Assembly: GCA_965200115.1 (NCBI GenBank)
Contig: OZ241336.1
Span: 2,604,001 to 2,668,000, forward strand
Reading direction: 5' to 3'
DNA length: 64,000 nucleotides
Source of the DNA: JAPOUP01 sp026708635
GTDB taxonomy: Bacteria > Pseudomonadota > Alphaproteobacteria > Rhodobacterales > Rhodobacteraceae
In this document: piece after piece, positions 34,445 through 42,773 of the stretch
How the letters are laid out: the number at the start of each line of letters is the position of its first letter
How positions within the stretch are numbered: the first letter of the stretch is position 1
Notes under the pieces: generated by a model
Seen by the model: only the letters and a program-made list of their open reading frames with translations
Told to the model about the DNA's origin: nothing
The model's database searches: none
Made by a program: the position numbers and the translations under genes

Positions 34445-34521
34445 GCGCTCGGGTCTGTCTGGCGGTGAGCGTCGGAGCAGTACAGAGCCCAAAGTTCATA
34501 CCGTAGCATGGAGCCTCCCGA

Positions 34522-35667
34522 ATGGATTTCGCGCTAAGTGGAGAGCAATCCGCCATCTTCGACACGGCGAGGTCGTTCGGCGAGGAACATATCGCGCCTT
34601 TCGCGCAACGGTGGGAATCCGAAGGAACGATCCCCAGGGAACTTTGGCCGACGCTGGCGGAACTCGGCTTCGGTGGTCTCAACGTGACCGAGAAATTCGG
34701 CGGATCGGGACTTTCGCGGCTTGACTCGACGCTGGTTTTTGAGGCGCTGGCGATGTCCTGCCCGTCGGTCGGCTCGTTTCTTTCGATCCACAATATGGTC
34801 GGCGGAATGATCGACAGGTTCGGTGATGACGATTGCCGCGCCAGATGGCTGCCGGATCTGTGCGCGATGACAAAGGTATTCTCGTATTGTCTCACCGAAC
34901 CGGGCAGCGGTTCCGACGCCGCCGCGTTGAGAAGCGGGGCCGTGCGCACGAATGAAGGCTATGTCCTGAACGGCGTGAAGTCATTCATTTCGGGAGGCGG
35001 CTATTCGGACGCCTATCTGGTCATGTGCCGGACAGGTGGGGAAGGGCCCGGCGGCGTTTCCGCCCTTGTCGTGGAAGACGGAACGCCGGGACTTTCGTTC
35101 GGGGCGCCGGAGGAAAAAATGGGATGGCGCGCGCAGCCGACGACCGAGGTGCGCTTCGACGGCTGCCGGATACCCGCCGAAAACCTGATAGGCGCTGAAG
35201 GCAAGGGCTTCGCGTACGCGATGGCCGGCCTCGACGGCGGACGTCTCAACATTTCCGCCGGTTCCCTGGGCGCGGCGCAGGCGGCGCTCGACGCAACGGT
35301 TTCCTACATGTCCGAACGCAGGGCGTTCGGAAAACCCATCAATGAGTTCCAGGCGCTGCGATTCCGGCTCGCCGATTTCGAGACCCGGCTGCAGGCGGCC
35401 AGAACGTTCCTGCGACAGGCCGCCTGGAAGCTGGATACGGGGGCTTCCGACGCGACAAGATTCTGCGCGATGGCGAAACTCATGGTGACCGATATGGCCT
35501 TCGAGGTCGCAAACGGCTGCCTTCAGCTGCATGGCGGATACGGGTATCTCGCGGATTACGGGATCGAGAAGATCGTAAGGGATCTTCGCGTACACCAGAT
35601 ACTTGAAGGGACTAACGAAATCATGCGGCTCATTATCAGCCGCTCGATGCTGGCCGCATCGGAATGA
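34522..35667 (+). CDS. Acyl-CoA dehydrogenase (probable isobutyryl-CoA dehydrogenase)
   Basis: 381 residues. Family blocks: FSYCLTEPGSGSDAAALRSG, VKSFISGGGYSDAYLVMCRT, ERRAFGKPINEFQALRFRLA, and QLHGGYGYLADYGIEKIVRD followed by VHQILEGTNEIMRLIISR with the catalytic glutamate in EGTNEI. Oxidises isobutyryl-CoA to methacrylyl-CoA if the context is a guide: hydrolase and mmsB follow. Overlaps the next gene by 4 bp (ATGA). The exact acyl specificity is inferred from neighbours. Confidence 0.93.
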   Translation: MDFALSGEQSAIFDTARSFGEEHIAPFAQRWESEGTIPRELWPTLAELGFGGLNVTEKFGGSGLSRLDSTLVFEALAMSCPSVGSFLSIHNMVGGMIDRFGDDDCRARWLPDLCAMTKVFSYCLTEPGSGSDAAALRSGAVRTNEGYVLNGVKSFISGGGYSDAYLVMCRTGGEGPGGVSALVVEDGTPGLSFGAPEEKMGWRAQPTTEVRFDGCRIPAENLIGAEGKGFAYAMAGLDGGRLNISAGSLGAAQAALDATVSYMSERRAFGKPINEFQALRFRLADFETRLQAARTFLRQAAWKLDTGASDATRFCAMAKLMVTDMAFEVANGCLQLHGGYGYLADYGIEKIVRDLRVHQILEGTNEIMRLIISRSMLAASE

Positions 35668-36704
35668 AAGAGATCCATATCCGAACCGTTGGCCGTGCGG
35701 GCCGGATCACCATTCGTCGCCCCGAGGCGCTGAACGCCCTGACACATCGGATGATTCCCGCCATAGGCGCCGCGCTGGACGACTGGGCAGCCAACGAAAA
35801 CGTCGATCTGGTCATAATCGATGCCCAAGGAGAGAAAGCCTTCTGCGCGGGTGGCGACATCGCGGTTATGTACAACGCCGGCAAAAACGGGGACTTTGAA
35901 TTCGGCCGCAGGTTCTGGCGCGACGAATACCGGCTGAACTCGCGGCTCGCCGGATACACGAAACCGATCGTCAGCTTGATGCAAGGTTTCGTCATGGGCG
36001 GCGGTGTCGGACTGGGTTGCCACGCCAGCCACCGCATTGTCGGGAACTCCAGCCGGGTAGCGATGCCCGAATGCGGCATTGGGTTGGTTCCGGACGTCGG
36101 CGGCTCGCTGATTCTCGCGAAGGCTCCCGGCCGACTGGGCGAATATCTCGCCCTGACCTCGGCGAGGATGGGTCCGGGGGACGCGATCCACGCGGGTTTT
36201 GCGGACCGCTACATTCCCGAGAGCTCCTGGCCGCCGCTGGTCGCCGCACTCGAGGATTCCGGTGACCTGTCCTTGGTCGAAGCCGCCGCATGTCCCTCTC
36301 CTGAATCTCGGATGATGGCGGCGCAGGCCGAGATCGATCGCCTGTTCTCGGACTCCTCATTGGTCGACATCCTCCACCGGCTGGAGATGTCAGCCACTTC
36401 ACTCGCCACTGACGCGGCCAAGGCCATGGGCCGCAACTCCCCGCTCTCAATGGCCTGCGCGCTGGAACTCCTGAACCGTGTCCGTGCGAACCCAAAGATC
36501 CACAATGCGTTGAGGCAGGAATACCGCTTCACGTCGCGCGCGTCGGAACATGGTGACTTCATGGAGGGAATCCGTGCCCGGATCATCGACAAAGACCATA
36601 GTCCTGAGTGGATGCACGATCCGGAAACGGTGACACCGCGCGACGTGACCGCTTTACTGGCCCCACTTGGCAACGCCGAACTGATCCTGGAGGAAACATC
36701 ATGA
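35664..36704 (+). CDS. 3-hydroxyisobutyryl-CoA hydrolase
   Basis: 346 residues, crotonase fold with the longer C-terminus typical of HIBYL-CoA hydrolases. ITIRRPEALNALTHRMI, AFCAGGDIAVMYN, MQGFVMGGGVGLGCHASHRI, MPECGIGLVPDVGGSLILAK and the C-terminal block IRARIIDKDHSPEWMHD are all characteristic. Releases free 3-hydroxyisobutyrate from its CoA ester, the substrate of the following mmsB product. Coupled on both sides by 4-bp overlaps. Confidence 0.93.
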   Translation: MKEIHIRTVGRAGRITIRRPEALNALTHRMIPAIGAALDDWAANENVDLVIIDAQGEKAFCAGGDIAVMYNAGKNGDFEFGRRFWRDEYRLNSRLAGYTKPIVSLMQGFVMGGGVGLGCHASHRIVGNSSRVAMPECGIGLVPDVGGSLILAKAPGRLGEYLALTSARMGPGDAIHAGFADRYIPESSWPPLVAALEDSGDLSLVEAAACPSPESRMMAAQAEIDRLFSDSSLVDILHRLEMSATSLATDAAKAMGRNSPLSMACALELLNRVRANPKIHNALRQEYRFTSRASEHGDFMEGIRARIIDKDHSPEWMHDPETVTPRDVTALLAPLGNAELILEETS

Positions 36705-37576
36705 GCATCGCATTCATCGGCCTGGGCAATATGGGCGGCCCCATGGCGCGGAATCTGGCGGCGGCCGGGCTGAAGGTAAGCGGGTTCGACATCGCCGCGC
36801 GGGTACCCGTCGGGGTCAAGGCAGCCTCCAGCGTTGCGGAGGCGGTCAACGGCGCCGAAACGATAATCACCATGCTTCCAGACGGCGGGACTCTCCGCGC
36901 CGTCGCAACGGAGGCCATCCCCGCGGCTCGGACGGGTGCATGCTTCGTAGATTGTTCAACGGTCGAAGTCGAAAACGCCCGGGCCGTGGCGCTCAAGGCC
37001 GAGGCGGCCGGACTCCTACCCCTCGACGCACCGGTCTCGGGCGGTACCGGGGGAGCGACGGCCGGCACGCTTACATTCATGGTCGGAGGTAGCGAACTGG
37101 CGTTCGGAAAGGTGAAGCCACTCTTTGACATAATGGGCCGGAAGGCCGTGCATTGTGGCGGACCGGGCAATGGCCAGGCGGCGAAAATCTGCAACAACAT
37201 GATCCTGGGCGCCACCATGATAGCGACCTGCGAGGCGTTCGTCCTAGCGGACAGGTTGGGCCTGGACAGGCAGGCGATGTTCGATGTGGTCAGCACGTCC
37301 TCCGGCTACAGCTGGTCAATGAACGCCTATTGTCCGGCCCCCGGTATCGGGCCGAACTCGCCGTCCGACAACGATTACCGACCCGGCTTCTCCGCTGATC
37401 TCATGCTCAAGGATCTTCGACTGAGCCAATGCGCCGCCGAGACGGTAGGTGCCGACACACCGATGGGCAGGGCCGCGACCGAACTCTACCGCGGTTTCGT
37501 CGAGCGCGAAGGCGGTGCCGGAAAGGATTTCTCGGCCATGCTCCCCCGCTTCGAGGCCCGGACCCGCGAATCCTGA
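36701..37576 (+). CDS. mmsB: 3-hydroxyisobutyrate dehydrogenase
   Basis: 291 residues. NAD-binding IAFIGLGNMGGPMARNLAAA at the N-terminus, substrate-binding DAPVSGGTGGATAGTLTFMV, catalytic lysine in GNGQAAKICNNMILG, and a C-terminal FSADLMLKDLRL. Oxidises 3-hydroxyisobutyrate to methylmalonate semialdehyde, the substrate of MmsA. The start at 36701 overlaps the hydrolase stop (ATGA) and is preceded by GAGGAAAC. Confidence 0.96.
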   Translation: MSIAFIGLGNMGGPMARNLAAAGLKVSGFDIAARVPVGVKAASSVAEAVNGAETIITMLPDGGTLRAVATEAIPAARTGACFVDCSTVEVENARAVALKAEAAGLLPLDAPVSGGTGGATAGTLTFMVGGSELAFGKVKPLFDIMGRKAVHCGGPGNGQAAKICNNMILGATMIATCEAFVLADRLGLDRQAMFDVVSTSSGYSWSMNAYCPAPGIGPNSPSDNDYRPGFSADLMLKDLRLSQCAAETVGADTPMGRAATELYRGFVEREGGAGKDFSAMLPRFEARTRES

Positions 37577-37608
37577 GCGGCGCGCGAGATTTCCTGGAGA
37601 CCAGGGGC

Positions 37609-38823
37609 GTGGACGGTGACGGGGAACGCTACGGTGATCTACCACGCGTTCGGCAGCCGCCGACAAACCCGGACTTTGTCCAGAATCCCTACCCATTCTA
37701 TGATCGTGCGCGGGAACTGGGTCCGCTGGTCTACTGGGAAGACTACGGGCTGCCGGCAACCACGACCTTCGAGGCAACCAACGAATTCCTGAGAGACCGG
37801 CGCTTCGGGCGGGAGGAGCCGGTCGAACTGGCGACACCGCCACCATCCCATGTGAAACCCTTCCATGAGATCGAGACCCACTCGCTCATACAGGCTGAAC
37901 CGCCTCGCCACACGCGTTTACGCGGGCTTGTACTGCGTGCCTTCACCTCCCGGCGGATAGGCGGAATGGAACCGGGCATCGAAGCGCTCTGCAACAGGCT
38001 GATCGACGCCTTTCCCGATAACGAGTTCGATATCATCCCCGCCTATTGCTCCCCGATTCCGGTCATCGTCATCGCGCGCCTGCTCGGCGTTCCCGAGGAA
38101 ATGACGCCGCAGTTACTGGCCTGGTCGAATGCCATGGTCGCCATGTATCAGGCGCGCCGCGACCGCGGCATCGAGGAGGCCGCCGCAACGGCGGGCGGTG
38201 AGTTCAGCGCTTTCCTGCGCGGTTACGTGGAACGACGTCGCGCCGATCCCGCCGACGACCTGATCACCCACCTGATCGCGGCCGGGCAGGCGGAAGACAG
38301 GCTTTCACCCGATGAACTGATCTCTAACTGCATCCTTCTGCTGAATGCCGGCCACGAGGCGACCGTGCATACGCTGGGCAATGGCATACGCGCACTCGCC
38401 AGCCAGGGACCGGACCCGAAATGGCTGTCCGACAGGTCCATTGAGTTCACGGTCGAGGAGATCATGCGGCATGATCCACCCCTGCACATGTTTACCCGCT
38501 TCGCCAACGAGGAGGTCAGGAAATTCGGCCATCGGTTCCGGCGCGGCGATCGGGTCGCGTGCCTGCTGGCCGCCGCGAACCGTGATCCCGCGGAATATTC
38601 CCGGCCATGGGATTTCGATCCCGGACGGTGGCCCGGCAGACACCTCGCGCTGGGTGCGGGCATACATTTCTGTGTCGGTGCCCCGCTGGCCCGGCTGGAG
38701 CTGCGCGTCGCGCTCGGAACGCTCTTCGCCCGACTGCCACGCCTGCGGCTCGCCAGACCGGCGCGCTACGCCAACCTTTACCATTTCCATGGCCTGGAGC
38801 GCCTGACCGTCACACCGTCCTGA
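37609..38823 (+). CDS. Cytochrome P450
   Basis: 404 residues, class I bacterial P450. I-helix ILLLNAGHEATVHTLGNGI (acid-alcohol pair E-T), ExxR in VEEIMRHDPPL, and haem-binding LGAGIHFCVGAPLARLELR with the cysteine near residue 353. Resembles CYP enzymes with ferredoxin partners; no ferredoxin gene is adjacent, though a suitable reductase gene is at 14917-16122. Start GTG 37609 chosen because GGAGA lies 9 nt upstream and it falls 32 bp after the mmsB stop; the upstream extension overlaps mmsB out of frame. Substrate unknown. Confidence 0.93.
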   Translation: MDGDGERYGDLPRVRQPPTNPDFVQNPYPFYDRARELGPLVYWEDYGLPATTTFEATNEFLRDRRFGREEPVELATPPPSHVKPFHEIETHSLIQAEPPRHTRLRGLVLRAFTSRRIGGMEPGIEALCNRLIDAFPDNEFDIIPAYCSPIPVIVIARLLGVPEEMTPQLLAWSNAMVAMYQARRDRGIEEAAATAGGEFSAFLRGYVERRRADPADDLITHLIAAGQAEDRLSPDELISNCILLLNAGHEATVHTLGNGIRALASQGPDPKWLSDRSIEFTVEEIMRHDPPLHMFTRFANEEVRKFGHRFRRGDRVACLLAAANRDPAEYSRPWDFDPGRWPGRHLALGAGIHFCVGAPLARLELRVALGTLFARLPRLRLARPARYANLYHFHGLERLTVTPS

Positions 38824-38925
38824 CGCCCTTCGGGGGCATACCATCCCGTCGGTCCCGGCACGCGGAACGATCGGGAACTCCACCGTTTCCCGGGACCCCC
38901 AAGGACTTCGGCAATGCCGGGGTTC

Positions 38926-39387
38926 TCAGAGCGGCAGCATAGTCGTCGACTTGATCTGCTCCATCGACAGCAGCGCCGTCACGTTATAGATCCTCACCTC
39001 GGAGATCAGCGCCTGGTAGAACGCGTCATACGCCCGCGCGTTCGGCACCAAGACCTTTAGGACGTAGTCTATGTCTCCGGCCAGCCGATGCGCCTCCATC
39101 ACCTCGGGGCGCGCCCTCACGGCTTCCAGGAACCGTTCCTGCCACCCCGCGTCATGCTCGGCCGTCCGCACCAATACGAAGAAGCATGCCTCGAAACCCA
39201 GCGCCTCGGCATCGAGAATCACCGTCTGCCGCTCGATCACCCCCGCCTCGCGCAACCTGCGGATCCGATTCCATACAGGCGTCTTAGAAGATCCCACTTC
39301 CCGAGCGATTCCATCGAGTGACCGGCCCGCGTCCCGCTGGAGCGCCGCAAGGATTTTCCGATCCATCGCGTCCAAACGGACTGACAT
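38926..39387 (-). CDS. Lrp/AsnC-family transcriptional regulator
   Basis: 153 residues. HTH MDRKILAALQRDAGRSLDG..GSSKTPVWNRIRRLREAGVI at the N-terminus and the RAM ligand-binding domain (AGDIDYVLKVLVPNARAYDA) after it. Divergent from the DUF2849-cysI-cysH-DUF934-fpr cluster, where relatives carry the same regulator, so it probably controls sulfite reductase expression. Two Lrp-like palindromes lie in the shared upstream region (see 39437-39493). Confidence 0.94.
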   Translation of the reverse strand: MSVRLDAMDRKILAALQRDAGRSLDGIAREVGSSKTPVWNRIRRLREAGVIERQTVILDAEALGFEACFFVLVRTAEHDAGWQERFLEAVRARPEVMEAHRLAGDIDYVLKVLVPNARAYDAFYQALISEVRIYNVTALLSMEQIKSTTMLPL

Positions 39388-39436
39388 CCGCGCCTCCTTT
39401 CAAGAAAGTAATGAATATCCCATTTATTTCAATCTT

Positions 39437-39493
39437 CAGGAATTATTTTCTTTTATGCAACACACAATAGCAATTATGCAGGAAAATTTCCTA
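39437..39493. promoter_or_regulatory. Lrp-type operator candidates in the Lrp/cys intergenic region
   Basis: CAGGAAAATTTCCTA (39479-39493) is a dyad (AGGAAA/TTTCCT) matching 12 of 15 positions of the E. coli Lrp consensus as I remember it. A weaker one, CAGGAATTATTTTCTT, begins at 39437, 42 nt upstream, i.e. about four helical turns. The first overlaps TATATT (39492-39497), a possible -10 of the cys operon. Confidence 0.45.
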
Positions 39494-39552
39494 TATTGTC
39501 CCCATCAAACCCGCGCCCAGCCTGGACGGGCGCGAAAATGGAGATAGTGGCC

Positions 39553-39855
39553 ATGCCAAGGATCTTCACACCGAAAGTCATCACGGCGAACGCCCTCATG
39601 GAAGGCGATGTCGTCTACCTGACCGCCGACGATCTCTGGACCCGGCATCATCGGGAAGCCGAACTTATCGATGACGAGGCGCATGCGCAGGTCCGCCTTC
39701 TCGACGCCGAACGGCGCTGCGACGAAGTTGTCGGACCTTACCTCGCCGACGCGCGAACCACGCCTGATGGGCCGGCCCCAGCGCATTTCCGGGAAGTGCT
39801 CCGCACCAGGGGCCCTTCCAACTACAGGCATGGCAAACAGGTCGGGTTGGTCTGA
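39553..39855 (+). CDS. DUF2849 protein of the sulfite-reductase operon
   Basis: About 100 residues. MPRIFTPKVITANALMEGDV then VVYLTADDLWTRHHREAELI and the C-terminal FREVLRTRGPSNYRHGKQ match DUF2849, a small protein of unknown function found beside cysI in Alphaproteobacteria. Start at ATG 39553 with GGAG 9 nt upstream. One-base overlap with cysI. In relatives a siroheme synthase gene (cysG) often precedes it; here it is absent. Confidence 0.88.
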   Translation: MPRIFTPKVITANALMEGDVVYLTADDLWTRHHREAELIDDEAHAQVRLLDAERRCDEVVGPYLADARTTPDGPAPAHFREVLRTRGPSNYRHGKQVGLV

Positions 39856-41519
39856 TGTATCGATACACCGAATTCGATGAAGCTTTCGTACGTGAGCGCG
39901 TGGCCCAGTTCCGCGCCCAGGTGGAGCGACGCATCGACGGTTCACTCACGGAGGATGAATTCAGGCCGCTGCGCCTGATGAACGGCCTGTACCTGCAACT
40001 CCACGCGTACATGCTGCGTGTCGCGATTCCCTATGGCACGCTGAGTGCGGGACAGATGCGACAGCTGGCAACGATCGCCGAGCGCTGGGACAAAGGCTAT
40101 GGCCATTTCACCACGCGCCAGAACATCCAGTTCAACTGGCCAAGGCTATGCGACGTACCGGACATGCTGGATGCGCTGGCGGATGTCGGAATGCACGCGG
40201 TGCAGACATCGGGAAACACGATCCGTAACGTTACCGCCGATCATTTCGCCGGAGCAGCCGCGGACGAGATCGAGGATCCCAGACCCTACGCCGAACTGTT
40301 GCGGCAGTGGTCCACCGACCACCCCGAGTTCCAGTTCCTGCCGCGGAAGTTCAAGATCGCCGTGACCGGCGCGCCGGCGGACCGGGCGGTCACCAAGGCG
40401 CACGACATCGGACTTCGGATTGTCCGGTCCGGGCAGGACACGGGGTTCCAGGTCATCGTCGGCGGTGGTTTGGGCCGAACGCCCATGATCGGCAGCGTGA
40501 TCCGCGAATTCCTGCCAAAGGCCGACCTGCTGCCCTATGTCGAGGCGATAGTCAGCACCTATAACCTGCTGGGACGCCGCGACAACAAATATAAGGCGCG
40601 GATCAAGATCGCCGTTCATGAGGAAGGGCTCGACAGGATCCGCGAGCTTGTCGAAAGGCGCTTTGGCGAACTGCGCCCCCAGTTCGCGGGCGCTGACCAG
40701 AAGCTGCTGTCCGATATCAGGGCCATGTTCGCGCTTCCGCCCCTGACCCGCGCTCCGGTGATGCGTTTTGAGACCGCAAGACGCCGTGATCCCGCGTTCC
40801 GCGCCTGGACGGACACGAATCTGGCGAGGCACCGGGATCCGGACCACGCGATAGTCACCGTCTCGTTAAAGGCCCACGGCGCGACCCCCGGCGACGCGAC
40901 CGCCCCCCAGATGCGCGCGCTGGCGGACATCGCCGATGAATACGGATACGGGGAGCTCCGTGTCAGTCACGAGCAGAACATAATCCTGCCCCACATCCAC
41001 AGGTCACACCTGCATGAGATCCACGGGCGCCTGAAGATCGCCGGACTGTCAACCGCGAACGTCGGGCTTGTCTCCGACATCATCGCTTGCCCTGGTATGG
41101 ACTATTGCGCATTGGCAACCGCTCGCTCAATTCCCGTCGCCCAGTGGATCGCCACCCGCTTTGAAGAACTGAAGATCGAGCATGACATAGGTCCTCTCAA
41201 AATCAAGATATCGGGCTGCATCAACGCCTGTGGCCACCATCATGTCGGCCATATCGGAATACTCGGCCTCGACCGCGCCGGCGTGGAAAACTACCAGATC
41301 ACGCTTGGCGGCGACGGGACGGAAGACGCGGTGATCGGCCAGCGCGCTGGCCCGGGCTTCTCAAGCGAGGAGATCGTACCCGCGGTCGAACGTCTCGTGT
41401 TCGCCTATCTGGAAATGAGGAAAAGTGGCGATGAGACCTTCCTGGAGACATATCGGCGGACCGGTCCCGCACCATTCAGGACAGCGCTGTATGGCGGGGA
41501 ACGGGCCCGTGCCGCCTGA
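39855..41519 (+). CDS. cysI: Sulfite (nitrite) reductase, haemoprotein subunit
   Basis: 554 residues, two ferredoxin-like repeats (first half WDKGYGHFTTRQNIQFNWPR, second LRVSHEQNI-type YGELRVSHEQNIILPHI). The siroheme/4Fe-4S cysteines are present in CPGMDYCALATARS (about residues 412-418) and GCINACGHHHVGHIG (about 454-458). Reduces sulfite to sulfide with electrons from ferredoxin or a flavoprotein. Second gene of the DUF2849-cysI-cysH-DUF934-fpr cluster; needs siroheme, whose synthase is not in the window. Confidence 0.95.
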   Translation: MYRYTEFDEAFVRERVAQFRAQVERRIDGSLTEDEFRPLRLMNGLYLQLHAYMLRVAIPYGTLSAGQMRQLATIAERWDKGYGHFTTRQNIQFNWPRLCDVPDMLDALADVGMHAVQTSGNTIRNVTADHFAGAAADEIEDPRPYAELLRQWSTDHPEFQFLPRKFKIAVTGAPADRAVTKAHDIGLRIVRSGQDTGFQVIVGGGLGRTPMIGSVIREFLPKADLLPYVEAIVSTYNLLGRRDNKYKARIKIAVHEEGLDRIRELVERRFGELRPQFAGADQKLLSDIRAMFALPPLTRAPVMRFETARRRDPAFRAWTDTNLARHRDPDHAIVTVSLKAHGATPGDATAPQMRALADIADEYGYGELRVSHEQNIILPHIHRSHLHEIHGRLKIAGLSTANVGLVSDIIACPGMDYCALATARSIPVAQWIATRFEELKIEHDIGPLKIKISGCINACGHHHVGHIGILGLDRAGVENYQITLGGDGTEDAVIGQRAGPGFSSEEIVPAVERLVFAYLEMRKSGDETFLETYRRTGPAPFRTALYGGERARAA

Positions 41520-42195
41520 ACCGCCATTCGGCCCGGTCGCCGGGGACGTGGATGGGCTGAACCGCCGTTTCCGTCACCATAGCGCATTCTCCCTGCTCAG
41601 GCACGTGCTCACCGATGCACCCTTTGGCCACACCGCGCTCGTAAGTTCTTTCGGTGCCGAATCGGTCGCGCTTTTACATATGGTCTCGGCGCTGGACCGC
41701 TCCGTCCCGGTTCTGTTCCTCGATTCCGGACCGTACTTTCCAGAGACCGTTTCCTACCAGCGTCGGATATGCCAACGGCTGGGACTTACCAGCGTCCGGA
41801 CGATCCGACCCGACCCGGAGCAGGTATTTCTGCGTGATCCGGACGGAATTCTTCATTTGTTTGATCGGGATGCCTGTCGCCGACTCCGGAAGACCGAACC
41901 CCTGCAGGCCGCGCTTAGGCCGTTTGACGCGTGGATCTCCGATCGAAGGAGGGGCGGGAATGGCGTCAGCGGCGAAACGGAATATTTCGAATGCGGGACC
42001 GACGGGCGTATCATGATCAATCCATTGGCCTTCTGGGACCGGCAGGACGTGCTGGACTATATCGACGGCAACGCCTTGCCGCGGCATCCACTTGTCGCCG
42101 ATGACCAGCTTGCCGCCGACGAGCGTTTTCCTTTGGGGTATCGCGTCCACGCCGACGGGATGAACCCGCGCCTCTCGGCGTGCGCGGGTCTCTGA
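41491..42195 (+). CDS. CysH-like (P)APS reductase homologue lacking all redox cysteines
   Basis: About 234 residues, overlapping cysI by 29 bp from ATG 41491 (GTG 41509 also possible). LVSSFGAESVALLHMVSALD (PP-loop), VPVLFLDSGPYFPETVSYQR, DACRRLRKTEPLQAAL and MINPLAFWDRQDVLDYI followed by LPRHPLVA place it in the PAPS/APS reductase family. Related proteins have DACCALRKTEPL and, after PRHPLVA, GYPSIGCAPCT and a final ECGIH with the catalytic cysteine. Here CC is CR, and after HPLVA the sequence becomes unrelated and stops 28 residues later. So neither the Fe-S cysteines nor the catalytic one remain. Probably inactive or repurposed. Confidence 0.82.
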   Translation: MAGNGPVPPEPPFGPVAGDVDGLNRRFRHHSAFSLLRHVLTDAPFGHTALVSSFGAESVALLHMVSALDRSVPVLFLDSGPYFPETVSYQRRICQRLGLTSVRTIRPDPEQVFLRDPDGILHLFDRDACRRLRKTEPLQAALRPFDAWISDRRRGGNGVSGETEYFECGTDGRIMINPLAFWDRQDVLDYIDGNALPRHPLVADDQLAADERFPLGYRVHADGMNPRLSACAGL

Positions 42196-42325
42196 CGCGA
42201 TCCAAAAGGCTGGACGTGGCGGTCATCCCTTGGACGGCGTCTCCGGGCATGGCGGTTTGGTTTGGATTGGCGTCGTGCGGATCGGTCGTGGTCGGGGAAC
42301 GGCCGCGCCGGCAATGGAGGTGGAA

Positions 42326-42703
42326 TTGAGCGTAATCGTAAGAGATACGGGATTCGGGGCGGAGGACTGGCACGGCGACATTCTGGACGTACATCCCGAC
42401 GCAGACCCGGCGGACCTCAGTGTGGCCATCAGGACGGCGGGAATGATACGGGTTCAGTTCCCGAGTTTTTCCGACGGACGCGGGTTCACGATCGGGCGGC
42501 GGCTGCGCCTCATGGGATTCAGGGGACGGCTTCGCGCCCGAGGCCACGTAATCGCCGATCAATACGCGATGATCCGGCGCGTTGGCTTCGACGAGGTGGA
42601 GATCTCCGACGATCTTGCGGCCCGCCAGCCGGAGAGACATTGGCTGCGGCGCGCGGGCTGGCGCGCGAACGACTATCAGTCACGGTTGAAAAACTGCGCC
42701 TGA
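42326..42703 (+). CDS. DUF934 protein (sulfite-reductase-associated)
   Basis: About 125 residues. MSVIVRDTGFGAEDWHGDIL, FPSFSDGRGFTIGRRLRLMG, GRLRARGHVIADQYAMIRRV and VGFDEVEISDD are DUF934 hallmarks. The family accompanies sulfite reductase genes; biochemical role unknown. Start set at TTG 42326 because GGAGGT (42316-42321) lies just upstream; ATG 42314 is the alternative. Confidence 0.88.
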   Translation: MSVIVRDTGFGAEDWHGDILDVHPDADPADLSVAIRTAGMIRVQFPSFSDGRGFTIGRRLRLMGFRGRLRARGHVIADQYAMIRRVGFDEVEISDDLAARQPERHWLRRAGWRANDYQSRLKNCA

Positions 42704-42773
42704 TCTTATATACCGCGCATATGGGTGTTAGATGGGGACGGCGTATCGCGTCTGCAAGGACATAACGGTTCAT

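Noticed and set aside
42057..42314. An inverted segment carrying the missing CysH C-terminus on the opposite strand
   Set aside because: The minus-strand translations of 42090-42310 show no GYPSIGC, CxxC or ECGIH-like sequence in any frame, so the missing end is lost, not inverted.
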